Shown here piece by piece: positions 1-8,252 of a DNA stretch of 54,365 nt (the stretch's first letter is position 1; the number at the start of each line of letters is the position of its first letter). The notes under the pieces are model-generated. The model was not told the DNA's origin and made no database searches. It saw only the letters and a list, made by a program, of their open reading frames with translations. The position numbers were made by a program, and so were the translations under genes. The stretch is taken from NCBI GenBank assembly GCA_035648735.1, contig DASRKX010000072.1, forward strand, positions 1-54,365, written 5' to 3'. The DNA comes from REEB95 sp035648735. Its GTDB lineage: Bacteria > Pseudomonadota > Alphaproteobacteria > ATCC43930 > CGMCC-115725.

Positions 1-2506
1 GCGGCGGCGGCGCCAGATCCTCGCCGCGCTGCACACGCATTTCGACATGCGCCAGGGTACTGGTTACCGCCTCGCGCAAACCCACCAGCATTTGCTGGAA
101 CAGTTCGAAAGCCTCGCGTTTGTATTCGTTGAGCGGATCGCGCTGCGCATAGGCGCGCAAATTGATGCCCTGGCGCAGATGGTCGAGCACCAGCAAATGA
201 TCCTTCCACGCTTGGTCGAGGATCTGCAGCAGAAGGCTGCGCTCGGCGAGCTGCATCATGTCCGCGCCGTAGGTCGCGGTCTTCTCGGCCATCTTCTTTT
301 CGATCGCCTGCGCCAGGCGGTCGCGGATTTCGCGGTCGGCGATGCCCTCTTCCTTGGCCCATGCCGCGACCGGCAGATCGAGATTGAAGACGCGGAGCAC
401 TTCCTCGTGCAGCCCGGCGGTTTCCCATTGATCGGACAGCGCATTGGCGGGAATGCTGCGCTCGACCATCGCGTCGATCACTTCTTCGCGCATGTCGGCG
501 ATCATCGCCGAAACGTCCTTCGCCACCATGATCTCGCGGCGCTGCTGATAGACGACCTTGCGCTGGTCGTTCATCACGTCGTCGAACCGCAGCAAATGCT
601 TGCGGATTTCGTAGTTGCGCGCCTCGACCTTCTGCTGCGCCTTCTCCAGCGCCTTGTTGATCCAAGGATGGATGATCGCTTCGCCGTCCTTGAGGCCGAG
701 CTTGGTCAACATGCTGTCCATGCGCTCGGAGCCGAAGATGCGCATGAGATCGTCGTCGAGCGAGACGAAGAATTTGGAACCGCCGGGATCACCCTGGCGG
801 CCGGAGCGGCCGCGCAGCTGATTGTCGATGCGCCGGCTCTCATGCCGCTCGCTGCCGATGACATAAAGGCCGCCGGACTCGACCACCGCATCGTGCGCCG
901 TGGCAATTTCGGCGCGGATTTCCGCCGCCTTGCGGTCTTGCGCCAGAGGATCGTTGATGCCGGCCAGCTCCTGCTTCAGCCGCATGTCGAGATTGCCGCC
1001 GAGCTGGATGTCGGTGCCGCGGCCGGCCATGTTGGTAGCGATGGTGACGGCGCCCGGCTTGCCGGCCTGGGCGATGATGAAGGCCTCTTGCTCATGGTAA
1101 CGGGCGTTCAGCACGTTATGCAAAATCTTCCGCTTCTTGAAGATCTCCGCCAGGGTCTCCGACTTCTCGATGCTCACCGTGCCGATCAGCACGGGCTGCT
1201 TGCGCTCCTGGCACTCGATCACCTGCGTCAGGATCGCCTCGTATTTTTCCTGCGCGGTGCGATAGACCTCATCATCGGCGTCCTTGCGAACGCACGGCTC
1301 GTTGGTCGGTACCTCGATGACGTCGAGCTTGTAGATCTCGCTGAGCTCGGTCGCCTCGGTCATCGCCGTACCGGTCATGCCGGCAAGCTTGGGGAAAAGG
1401 CGGAAATAGTTCTGGAAGGTGATGGTGGCGAGTGTCTGATTCTCGTTCTGCACCGTGACGCCTTCCTTGGCCTCGAGCGCCTGGTGCAGCCCCTCCGAAT
1501 AACGGCGGCCTTCCATCATGCGGCCGGTGAATTCGTCGATGATGACGATCTTGTCGTCGCGCACGATGTAGTCGGTGTCGCGCGCGAACAGCTTGTGCGC
1601 GCGCAGTGCCTGGTTGGCATGGTGCACGAGCGGGAGATTGTGGATGTCGTAGAGCGTGCCGGCCTTGAGCAACCCGGCCTCGCCCAGCATCCGCTCGATC
1701 TTCTCGACGCCGGCATCGGTGAGCGTGACGGATCGCTGCTTCTCGTCCTTCTCGTAATCTTCGGCGGCGAGATGCGGGATGAGCTGGTTGACCTGGCGGT
1801 AGAGTTCGGATGAATCCTCGGCCGGACCCGAGATGATGAGCGGCGTGCGCGCCTCGTCAATCAGGATCGAATCGACTTCGTCAACGATCGCGTAATTGAA
1901 GGGGCGCTGGACCATCTGCGCCAGGCTGAACTTCATGTTGTCGCGCAGATAATCGAAGCCGAATTCGTTATTGGTGCCGTAGGTGACGTCGGCAGCATAG
2001 GCTTCCTGCCGCTGCAGATCGTCCAGCCCGTGGACGATACAGCCAACCGTGAGGCCGAGAAATTTATAAATCTGCCCCATCCATTCACTGTCGCGTTTGG
2101 CCAGGTAGTCGTTGACCGTAATGACGTGAACGCCCTTCCCGGCAAGAGCGTTGAGATAAACCGACAACGTCGCCACCAACGTCTTGCCTTCACCTGTCTT
2201 CATCTCGGCGATCATGCCGCGGTGCAGGACCATCCCGCCCACGAGTTGGACGTCGAAATGGCGCTGGCCGAGCGTGCGCTTGGCCGCCTCGCGCACCGTG
2301 GCGAAGGCCTCGGGCAGGAGATCGTCCAGGGTTTCGCCGTCGGCGAGGCGTTGCTTGAACGCCGCCGTCCGCGCACGCAAATCGTCGTCGCCCAGCGCCG
2401 CGGTGTCCGCTTCGAGGCCATTCACCTCGTCAACGAGGGGCTGGAGACTTTTGACGTACCGTTCGTTCGCGGAACCAAAGACTCGCCGGGCAAGGGCGCC
2501 GATCAT
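1..2506 (-). CDS. secA: Preprotein translocase ATPase SecA (C-terminus cut by window edge)
   Basis: Motor ATPase that drives unfolded preproteins through SecYEG at the inner membrane. The minus-strand frame is open from the ATG at 2506 to the left edge, about 835 codons of a family length near 900. It begins MIGALARRVFGSANERYVK. The Walker A segment MKTGEGKTLVATL lies near residue 105, DEVDSILIDEARTPL near residue 215, and the helicase-like segments ATNMAGRGTDIQLGG and RGRSGRQGDPGGS lie further on. The C-terminal zinc-binding tail falls outside the window. The gene is divergent from a secreted parvulin and has its own promoter at 2563-2591. A 588-codon open frame on the opposite strand is only its GC-rich shadow. 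Confidence 0.97.
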   Translation of the reverse strand, partial: MIGALARRVFGSANERYVKSLQPLVDEVNGLEADTAALGDDDLRARTAAFKQRLADGETLDDLLPEAFATVREAAKRTLGQRHFDVQLVGGMVLHRGMIAEMKTGEGKTLVATLSVYLNALAGKGVHVITVNDYLAKRDSEWMGQIYKFLGLTVGCIVHGLDDLQRQEAYAADVTYGTNNEFGFDYLRDNMKFSLAQMVQRPFNYAIVDEVDSILIDEARTPLIISGPAEDSSELYRQVNQLIPHLAAEDYEKDEKQRSVTLTDAGVEKIERMLGEAGLLKAGTLYDIHNLPLVHHANQALRAHKLFARDTDYIVRDDKIVIIDEFTGRMMEGRRYSEGLHQALEAKEGVTVQNENQTLATITFQNYFRLFPKLAGMTGTAMTEATELSEIYKLDVIEVPTNEPCVRKDADDEVYRTAQEKYEAILTQVIECQERKQPVLIGTVSIEKSETLAEIFKKRKILHNVLNARYHEQEAFIIAQAGKPGAVTIATNMAGRGTDIQLGGNLDMRLKQELAGINDPLAQDRKAAEIRAEIATAHDAVVESGGLYVIGSERHESRRIDNQLRGRSGRQGDPGGSKFFVSLDDDLMRIFGSERMDSMLTKLGLKDGEAIIHPWINKALEKAQQKVEARNYEIRKHLLRFDDVMNDQRKVVYQQRREIMVAKDVSAMIADMREEVIDAMVERSIPANALSDQWETAGLHEEVLRVFNLDLPVAAWAKEEGIADREIRDRLAQAIEKKMAEKTATYGADMMQLAERSLLLQILDQAWKDHLLVLDHLRQGINLRAYAQRDPLNEYKREAFELFQQMLVGLREAVTSTLAHVEMRVQRGEDLAPPP

Positions 2507-2562
2507 CAAAACCTCAAAGGAATGGCGGGCAGGATTAGAATCGCCGTGCGGCGACGCCTTGA

Positions 2563-2591
2563 GAGATAGGAGCATATAAAGCAGGTGTCAA
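2563..2591 (-). promoter_or_regulatory. Predicted sigma-70 promoter of secA
   Basis: On the minus strand a perfect -35 TTGACA (2591-2586) is followed after 17 bp by TATCTC (2568-2563), a weaker -10. It leaves a leader of about 50 nt before the secA ATG at 2506. Position and spacing fit; no experimental support. Confidence 0.5.
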
Positions 2592-2746
2592 TTCGGCTTG
2601 CCGCGGAGTTTTTGGGCTTTTTAACGGCGGCAGCGGCGGGTCGGTTAACCCTCCCGGCGCTTGTCCTGCCACCGGCGATGTGCTTTATGAGCGCCGGCGT
2701 CAGCGGGCCTGCCCTCCGCCCCAGCGCCCGCATGAAAGGATCCGTC

Positions 2747-3715
2747 ATGAAGGCGCGCCGCGCGTATTTCGCTTGCCTGTTCCTCGCCCTGGCGGCGAGC
2801 CCCGCTCTCGCCCAGACCGCCGCCCCCGCCAAGCCCGCCGGAGACCCGGTCGTGGCGCGCGTCAACGGCGTGGCGCTCTATCGCAGCGATGTCACGCTCG
2901 CCTATGGCGTGCTCGCGGCCGATGTCCGGCAAAAACTGACGCTCCAGCAAGCCTATCCGCAACTCATCGACGAACTCATCAGCATGACCGTCGTTGCTCA
3001 AGCGGCGCAGAAGGAGAAGCTCGACGGCGGTCCGCTGGTAAAGCAAAAGCTGGCGCTGGCGCGTGAGCAGATTCTACAGGACGCCTATTTCAACGAGATC
3101 CTGAAGAAGGATATCAGCAAGGACAAATTGCAGGCGGCCTACAACCAATACGCCAAGGACGCGCCGCAGCACGAAGAGGTCAACGCGCGCCACATCCTGG
3201 TTGGGACCGAGCAGGAGGCGAAGGACATCATCGCCCAGCTCAAGAAGGGCGCGGATTTCGCAACGCTGGCCAAGGAAAAGACCACCGATCCCGCCGGCAA
3301 GGTGTCCGGCGGCGACCTCGGCTGGTTCGCCGAGCACGACATGGTTCCGGAATTCGCCGCGGCCGCGTTCAAGCTGAAGAAGGGCGAATACACCCAAACG
3401 CCGGTGCACACCCAGTTCGGCTGGCACGTCATCAAGGTCGAGGATCGGCGACAAGGCAAGGCGCTCTCCTATGACGAGGTCGCGCCCCGGTTGGCGCAGC
3501 AGATGGCGCAGCAGATCATCGCCGAGCGCGTCAAGACGCTCGATCAGCAGGCGAAGGTCGAGATTTTCGCGCTCGACGGCAGCAAGCTGCCGAGTGCCAA
3601 TCAGGCGCCGAAGCTGACGCCCCCAGGAGCCGACGGCGGCGCGCCCGGCGCACCGACGCTGGCGCCCAGCACCGCACCTGGCGGCGCGCCCGACAAGCTC
3701 AATCTGAAACCCTAG
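2747..3715 (+). CDS. Periplasmic peptidyl-prolyl cis-trans isomerase, parvulin type (PpiC/SurA-like)
   Basis: Predicted periplasmic foldase that isomerises Xaa-Pro bonds in exported proteins. The 322-residue product opens with a Sec signal peptide (MKARRAYFACLFLALAASP, cleavage expected after ALAQ). A SurA-like N-terminal helical region (DPVVARVNGVALYRSDV onward) follows, then one parvulin domain at about 145-245, with NARHILV, GADFATLAKEKTTDP, GGDLGWF and FGWHVIKVEDRR. The tail from about 285 is rich in Pro, Ala and Gly. I chose the ATG at 2747 because AAAGGA sits 6 nt upstream and the signal peptide then starts at residue 1; an in-frame ATG at 2732 and a longer upstream frame are less likely. 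Divergence from secA fits a secretion context. Confidence 0.92.
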   Translation: MKARRAYFACLFLALAASPALAQTAAPAKPAGDPVVARVNGVALYRSDVTLAYGVLAADVRQKLTLQQAYPQLIDELISMTVVAQAAQKEKLDGGPLVKQKLALAREQILQDAYFNEILKKDISKDKLQAAYNQYAKDAPQHEEVNARHILVGTEQEAKDIIAQLKKGADFATLAKEKTTDPAGKVSGGDLGWFAEHDMVPEFAAAAFKLKKGEYTQTPVHTQFGWHVIKVEDRRQGKALSYDEVAPRLAQQMAQQIIAERVKTLDQQAKVEIFALDGSKLPSANQAPKLTPPGADGGAPGAPTLAPSTAPGGAPDKLNLKP

Positions 3716-3743
3716 GCGCGGCCGGGCAGGCCAGACCACGACC

Positions 3744-4973
3744 ATGGCCGCCGTCTCGCCGCTGGCGCCGGAGCGCTTTCCCGATCTCGCGTCCCTCGCC
3801 GGGGTCCGCCTTGCCACCGCGCATTGCGGCATCCGCTACCCGGGCCGCCGCGATCTCATGCTGGCGGTGATCGAGCCGGGTGCGACGATCGCCGGCGTGC
3901 TGACCCGCTCGGCAACGCCCGGCGCGCCGGTCGATTGGTGCCGCAAGGCGCTAAAGCGCGGCAAGGCCCGCGCCATCGTCGTCAATTCCGGGAATGCCAA
4001 TGTCTTTACCGGCCGCGCCGGCCGTGTTGCGGTGGCGAAGACGGCCGCAGCGCTGGCGCGGCTGCTCGATTGCGACGCAAGCGAGATCTACGTTTCCTCG
4101 ACCGGAGTTATCGGCGAGAAGCTGCCGGCCGAAAAAATCGTCGCCGCCCTGTCGGCCACGGTGGCTGCGGTGCGGTCCGACGGCTGGGCCGAGGCGGCGC
4201 TGGCGATCATGACGACCGATACCTTTCCCAAAGGTGCGACGCGCCAGGCCCGCATCGGCCGGACCACCGTCACGATCAACGGCATCGCCAAGGGTTCGGG
4301 CATGATCGCGCCCGATATGGGCACCATGCTGGCCTATATCTTCACCGACGCGGCGCTGCCCGCGCGGGTGCTGCAAGCGTTGCTCGACGAGAGCAACGCG
4401 CGCTCGTTCAACTCCATTACCGTCGACGGCGATACCTCGACGAGTGATACCGCGCTTCTGGTGGCAACCAGCAACGCCGGCAACAAGCGCATCGTTTCGG
4501 CGCGGGACCCGGCGCTGAGGGGTTTCCGGCGCGCGCTCGATGCGGTGATGATCGATCTCGCGCAGCAGATCGTGCGCGACGGCGAAGGCGCCGAGAAATT
4601 CGTCACCATCCGCGTCAAAGGCGCCGCCTCCGACGTCGCGGCGCGCCGCATCGGCCTCGCCATCGGCAACTCACCCCTGGTCAAGACGGCGATCGCCGCC
4701 GGCGACGCCAATTGGGGCCGCATCGTCATGGCGGTGGGCAAAGCCGGCGAAAAAGCCGACCGCGACCGGCTGTCGATCGCGGTGGGGGGCGTCAAGATTG
4801 CGGCCAAGGGCGACGCCGTGCCCGGCTATGACGAGGCGCCGGTGGCGCGGCACATGGCCGGGCGCGACATCGAGATCGCCATCGATCTCGGCATCGGGCG
4901 CGGCCGCTGGACGGTGTGGAGCTGCGACCTGACCCACCGCTATATCGACATCAATGGCAGCTACCGGAGCTGA
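3744..4973 (+). CDS. argJ: Glutamate N-acetyltransferase / ornithine acetyltransferase ArgJ
   Basis: Transfers acetyl from N-acetylornithine to glutamate (and may also use acetyl-CoA), giving the cyclic arginine pathway. The 409-residue length is normal. Visible family segments are NSGNAN (81-86), SSTGVIGEKLP (118-128), GSGMIAPDMGTMLAY (184-198) and SITVDGDTSTSDT. ArgJ is made as a precursor that cuts itself before a conserved Thr, usually in an ATML motif. Here the motif reads GTML, so the nucleophile Thr194 is kept but the preceding Ala is Gly. It starts 28 bp after the parvulin gene and its end overlaps mutT by 20 bp. argB, the next enzyme of the pathway, lies far away at 45.6-46.5 kb. Confidence 0.96.
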   Translation: MAAVSPLAPERFPDLASLAGVRLATAHCGIRYPGRRDLMLAVIEPGATIAGVLTRSATPGAPVDWCRKALKRGKARAIVVNSGNANVFTGRAGRVAVAKTAAALARLLDCDASEIYVSSTGVIGEKLPAEKIVAALSATVAAVRSDGWAEAALAIMTTDTFPKGATRQARIGRTTVTINGIAKGSGMIAPDMGTMLAYIFTDAALPARVLQALLDESNARSFNSITVDGDTSTSDTALLVATSNAGNKRIVSARDPALRGFRRALDAVMIDLAQQIVRDGEGAEKFVTIRVKGAASDVAARRIGLAIGNSPLVKTAIAAGDANWGRIVMAVGKAGEKADRDRLSIAVGGVKIAAKGDAVPGYDEAPVARHMAGRDIEIAIDLGIGRGRWTVWSCDLTHRYIDINGSYRS

Positions 4974-5373
4974 GGCTGCCAACACCAGCGTCGTCTGCGT
5001 CGCCTTGATCGATGCCGATGGCCGCGTCTTGCTGGCCGAGCGCCCGGCAGGCAAGCCGATGGCCGGCCTCTGGGAATTCCCCGGCGGCAAGGTGCAGCCG
5101 GGCGAAACGCCGGAAACCGCCCTCATTCGCGAACTGAAAGAGGAACTCGGTATCGATGTCGCCGCATCGTGCCTGTCGCCCTTCACCTTCGCGTCGCACC
5201 GCTACGCGGATTTCCATATCCTTCTGCTGCTTTATCTCTGCCGGCGCTGGCAGGGCATGGTCGTGGCGCGCGAGGGCCAAAAACTGGCCTGGGTCCGGCC
5301 GCCGAATCTGCCGAACTACGCCATGCCGGAAGCCGATAAGCCGCTCGTCGCGATGCTGCGGGATTTGCTATAG
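4954..5373 (+). CDS. mutT: 8-oxo-dGTP diphosphatase, MutT/Nudix family
   Basis: Hydrolyses 8-oxo-dGTP so that oxidised guanine is not incorporated into DNA. The 139-residue protein has a complete Nudix box (GX5EX7REUXEEXGU) at about 47-69, seen as GKVQPGETPE followed by ALIRELKEELGI, directly after the GLWEFPGG segment typical of MutT. The ATG lies inside the 3' end of argJ (20 bp overlap), which implies translational coupling. The argJ-mutT pairing is common in alphaproteobacteria. There is no added MutM or thiamine-phosphate domain. Confidence 0.93.
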   Translation: MAATGAEAANTSVVCVALIDADGRVLLAERPAGKPMAGLWEFPGGKVQPGETPETALIRELKEELGIDVAASCLSPFTFASHRYADFHILLLLYLCRRWQGMVVAREGQKLAWVRPPNLPNYAMPEADKPLVAMLRDLL

Positions 5374-5382
5374 GCTGAACGC

Positions 5383-5622
5383 ATGAAACCGGTTGTCGCC
5401 ATCGCCCTGGCCCTGCTGCTCAGCGGGTGCTTCTCCGCCGCGCTAACGCAATACACGATCATGAACAGCGACGCGAACGGCATCGTCATCCGCGCGGGCA
5501 ACGCGCTTTCGCCGGATAATTTCGCCATCCTGCATTGTCAGCATTTCAACAAGATCATGGTTCCGGTGCGGGCCGAACGAATCAATAGCGACGAGGCCAT
5601 GCACTATTATGCCTGCCGATAG
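5383..5622 (+). CDS. Small predicted lipoprotein, function unknown
   Basis: A 79-residue protein with a signal peptide ending in the lipobox LLSGC (Cys16), so lipid attachment to the envelope is expected. The mature part is about 63 residues, contains Cys near positions 52 and 78 that could pair, and shows no domain I recognise. It starts 9 bp after mutT and may ride on the same transcript. No strong Shine-Dalgarno is visible before the ATG. Base use is visibly less GC-rich than in mutT. Confidence 0.7.
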   Translation: MKPVVAIALALLLSGCFSAALTQYTIMNSDANGIVIRAGNALSPDNFAILHCQHFNKIMVPVRAERINSDEAMHYYACR

Positions 5623-5631
5623 GGAACGCTT

Positions 5632-5976
5632 TTACCAGCCCAGCAGCGCGGCGAGCTTGGCGCGCGCTTCTTCGACCACCCAGCGCGGCGCCATGCCGAC
5701 GACCTCGAGGCCACGCGCGGCGCGGTCGATGCTGGCGACGTGATCGACCAACACGACGCCCGACACCGGTAGGCCGGACGGCAGCTCGACCTCGAAAGGG
5801 TAGCCCTTGCCAGTGGCGGCGATCGGACACACCACCGCCAACGGCGTGCGATGGTGGTATATCTCGGCCGAGAGCACGAGCGCCAGTCGCGGCCCCGCGA
5901 CGGCGCGGCCGGTGGCCGGCGTGAAGGACAGCTTCACCAGGCTGCCCGGCTCGGGATAGATCGAGCGGCGCTCCAT
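5632..5976 (-). CDS. PemK/MazF-family toxin (endoribonuclease)
   Basis: Predicted toxin of a type II toxin-antitoxin pair; family members are mostly sequence-specific mRNA interferases. The 114-residue protein has the family layout: an N-terminal PEPGSLVKLSF strand pair, GPRLALVLSAEIYHH (usually GHEQ.GRRPALVLS in relatives), a central VVCPIAATGKGYPFEV segment, then SGVVLVDHVASIDRAARG matching the conserved V(L)xDQxxxxDxxxR region. The ATG follows the antitoxin stop by 1 bp (TGA-C-ATG), so the two are co-translated. It converges on the small lipoprotein gene at 5383-5622. Confidence 0.85.
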   Translation of the reverse strand: MERRSIYPEPGSLVKLSFTPATGRAVAGPRLALVLSAEIYHHRTPLAVVCPIAATGKGYPFEVELPSGLPVSGVVLVDHVASIDRAARGLEVVGMAPRWVVEEARAKLAALLGW

Positions 5977-5977
5977 G

Positions 5978-6229
5978 TCAGAGAATTTCGCCGCCCTGCG
6001 GCAAGTCGCCTTCGAGATGCGGCAGGTTGCGGTCGTTGATCTTGGCGACCAGCGCCTTCAGATCGTAGCGCGGCCGCGCCAGCGACAGGACGATCTGGCC
6101 GGGCCGCAATTCGAATTCCAGCATGCTGCCCGGCTCGAGCGCCAGAGCGTCGGCGACCGGCTTCGGGAGGCGCACGGCGAGGCTGTTGCCCCATTTGGCG
6201 ACATGGGTCCGCATGGTTGGCGAGGACAT
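5978..6229 (-). CDS. MazE/AbrB-type antitoxin
   Basis: Predicted antitoxin that binds and neutralises the adjacent PemK/MazF toxin and represses the operon. The 83-residue protein starts with a swapped-hairpin AbrB DNA-binding fold, VAKWGNSLAVRLPKPVADAL, followed by a strand-rich segment (GSMLEFELRPGQIVL) and a C-terminal tail that would wrap the toxin. It is the first gene of the pair, which suits an antitoxin made in excess. Start is the ATG at 6229 (an ATG at 6214 is the alternative). A TATACT hexamer at 6284-6279 on the minus strand could be its -10; I see no good -35. Confidence 0.85.
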   Translation of the reverse strand: MSSPTMRTHVAKWGNSLAVRLPKPVADALALEPGSMLEFELRPGQIVLSLARPRYDLKALVAKINDRNLPHLEGDLPQGGEIL

Positions 6230-6298
6230 TTTTGTCTATATCCACGAAAGTGAAAGCGGCGGCTCCGTATCGACAATGAGTATACAGAGCGCCCCCGA

Positions 6299-7099
6299 TC
6301 AAAGTCCAGCCGGCGCCCAGGCGGTCAGCGTCAGCACCTGAAAATCGGCGCGGACGCGTCCCTCGGCTGTACCGCAGCGTTCCGCATAGAGCCGTGCGGC
6401 GTCCGCCAGCGTGCCGCGGCGCGTCAGGCCGCGGCGGCGCTCGACCAGCGCGTTGCTCTCGCCCATGGCGCGCAGATCGCGCATCAGCGCGTAGGTATCG
6501 GCGTAGGTCACCTCGAGCCGGTCGCTGTCGACCACCGGATCGGCAAAGCCGGCGCGTTGCAGCAGCGCCCCCAGATCGCGGATATCGGCGAAGGGCGAGA
6601 CGCGCGGACCGGCGCCGCCCGATTCGGCGAGCTCGGCCTCGAGCAGCGCGCCGCCGAGCTCGGCCAGCGTCTCACCGCCGAACAGCGCCGCCAGCAGCAG
6701 GCCGCCGGGCTTCAGTGCGTGCCGCAGCTGTAGCAGCGCGCCGGGCAGATCGTTGGTCCAATGCAGCAGCAGATTGCTCAGCACCAGATCGAAGCTATGT
6801 GGCGCAAAAGGCAGCGCCTCGGGCTCGGCAACGAGGCGCGGCGCCGGCGCGCGCCGGACGAATTCCTCGGCCGGATCGACAGCGACGAGGAATTCGATGC
6901 CCGCCTTGCCCACCAAGGCCGGCGCCAAAATACCGCCGCGCGATCCCAAATCGAGCACACGCGGGAAATCGCGCTTGATCTCGCCCAGGCGCTCGACGAG
7001 CTGCGCCGCGGATTCGACAAAAAGGAACTCGGCGGCGCCGTCCCGTGCCGCCGCGCGCCCGCGATGACGCCGCCAAGCGCGCTGATCGAAGACGAGCAT
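6299..7099 (-). CDS. Class I SAM-dependent methyltransferase, BioC / NDUFAF5-like
   Basis: Predicted methyltransferase. The SAM-binding fold shows VLDLGSRGGILAPAL (motif I), EALPFAPHSFDLVLSNLLLHW (motifs II-III region, no more than a pattern match) and LKPGGLLLAALFG (motif IV). The C-terminal half (ETLAELGGALLEAE, SPFADIRDLGALLQRAGF, DTYALMRDLRAMGESNAL) matches the group that includes mitochondrial NDUFAF5, an arginine hydroxylase of complex I assembly, and BioC. The substrate cannot be read from sequence. Start is uncertain: ATG 7099 (MLVFDQRAWRR) is preferred, with GTG 7117 and TTG 7153 possible. It is divergent from comF. Confidence 0.85.
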   Translation of the reverse strand: MLVFDQRAWRRHRGRAAARDGAAEFLFVESAAQLVERLGEIKRDFPRVLDLGSRGGILAPALVGKAGIEFLVAVDPAEEFVRRAPAPRLVAEPEALPFAPHSFDLVLSNLLLHWTNDLPGALLQLRHALKPGGLLLAALFGGETLAELGGALLEAELAESGGAGPRVSPFADIRDLGALLQRAGFADPVVDSDRLEVTYADTYALMRDLRAMGESNALVERRRGLTRRGTLADAARLYAERCGTAEGRVRADFQVLTLTAWAPAGL

Positions 7100-7182
7100 C
7101 GGATTTTTCGGCGGCACGACCGCATCATCGCGCCCCCGCGCCGGGATTGACAAGCCGGCCCGCGCCGCCCTGTCATTCCGCC

Positions 7183-7935
7183 ATGGCGGAATCGGTCATC
7201 CCGCCGGCGCTGCGCCGCGCCGGGGTCAAGCTCCTCGACCTGCTGCTGCCGCCGCGCTGCCTCAAATGCGGCGCGGCGGTCGGCGGCGACGGCGCGCTCT
7301 GCGCCGCGTGCTGGGGCCGTATCCGCTTTCTCGGCAAGCCGTGCTGCAGCCGCTGCGGCCTGCCGTTCGACATCGAGCTCGGCGACGATGCGCTGTGCGC
7401 CAATTGCCTGCGCGAGGAGCCGCCCTTCAACCGCGCCCGCGCGGCGCTGCTTTACGACGAGGAGAGCCGCCCGCTCATCCTGGCCTTCAAGCACGGCGAC
7501 AAGCTGCAACTGGCGCCGGCACTCGGCCGGTTCATGCGCAACGCCGGCGCCGAGCTTTTGGCCGAGGCCGACGTGCTCGTGCCGGTGCCGCTGCATTGGA
7601 CGCGGCTGTTCATGCGCCGCTACAACCAGGCGGCGGTGCTGGCGCATGCCATCGCCGCGCATGGTGGCCCGGCGATTGGCGCCGATTGGCTGCGCCGCCG
7701 CCGCGCCACGCCGTCCCAGGGGCGGCGCAGCCGCGCCGAGCGCCGGCGCAACGTGGCCGGCGCCTTCGCGCTGAAGCGCGGCCAGAGCGTGCGCGGCAAG
7801 CGCATCGTGCTGATCGACGACGTGCTGACCACCGGCGCCACCGCGGCGGAATGCGCCCGGATTCTGCTCAAGGCGGGGGCGTGGCGGGTCGCCGTGCTGA
7901 CCCTGGCGCGCACGGCCGGGGCCCAGGAAGCCTGA
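7183..7935 (+). CDS. comF: ComF-family phosphoribosyltransferase-like protein
   Basis: ComF proteins take part in DNA uptake for natural transformation in some bacteria, while in others their role is unclear. The 250-residue protein has the family's N-terminal zinc-finger region rich in Cys (26, 29, 40, 43, 54, 55, 58, 72, 75) followed by a phosphoribosyltransferase fold with the PRPP loop VLIDDVLTTGAT near residue 209. The segment LVPVPLHWTRLFMRRYNQA is typical of ComF. Start is ATG 7183, because homologous sequence begins right there and the open frame upstream is antisense to the methyltransferase. It is followed 53 bp on by grxC. Confidence 0.9.
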   Translation: MAESVIPPALRRAGVKLLDLLLPPRCLKCGAAVGGDGALCAACWGRIRFLGKPCCSRCGLPFDIELGDDALCANCLREEPPFNRARAALLYDEESRPLILAFKHGDKLQLAPALGRFMRNAGAELLAEADVLVPVPLHWTRLFMRRYNQAAVLAHAIAAHGGPAIGADWLRRRRATPSQGRRSRAERRRNVAGAFALKRGQSVRGKRIVLIDDVLTTGATAAECARILLKAGAWRVAVLTLARTAGAQEA

Positions 7936-7988
7936 CCGCGAGCCGACGGCCATTGATTTGCGGGCCGCTTCGACCGGATAATCGCCGG

Positions 7989-8252
7989 ATGGCCAAGGTC
8001 GAGATCTACGCCACGATGTTCTGCCCCTATTGCGCGCGGGCGCGCGGCCTGCTGAGCAAGAAGGGCGTCGAATTCGTCGAAATCGACGTCATGATGGACG
8101 ACGCCAAGCGCGACGAGATGGTCGAGCGTGCCGGCGGCCGCAGCACCGTGCCGCAGATTTTCATCGACGGCCGCCATATCGGCGGCGCCGACGAGCTCGT
8201 TTTGCTTGACGGCCAAGGCAAACTCGATGCGCTGCTGGCGGCCGGCAGATGA
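7989..8252 (+). CDS. grxC: Glutaredoxin 3
   Basis: Glutathione-dependent dithiol oxidoreductase of the cytoplasm. The 87-residue protein has the active site CPYC at 12-15, the cis-proline segment STVPQIFIDG near 55-64 and the GADEL glutathione-binding motif shortly after; length is exactly that of class 1 glutaredoxins. It overlaps the downstream nitrilase gene by 4 bp (ATGA), so the two are probably translationally coupled. A comF-grxC-nitrilase-DUF1178 order is common in alphaproteobacteria; here two methyltransferase/envelope genes are interposed before DUF1178. Confidence 0.95.
   Translation: MAKVEIYATMFCPYCARARGLLSKKGVEFVEIDVMMDDAKRDEMVERAGGRSTVPQIFIDGRHIGGADELVLLDGQGKLDALLAAGR

Noticed and set aside
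47..1813. A 588-codon open frame on the plus strand
   Set aside because: It is antisense to secA, whose protein is unmistakable on the other strand; GC-rich third positions keep the opposite frame open.
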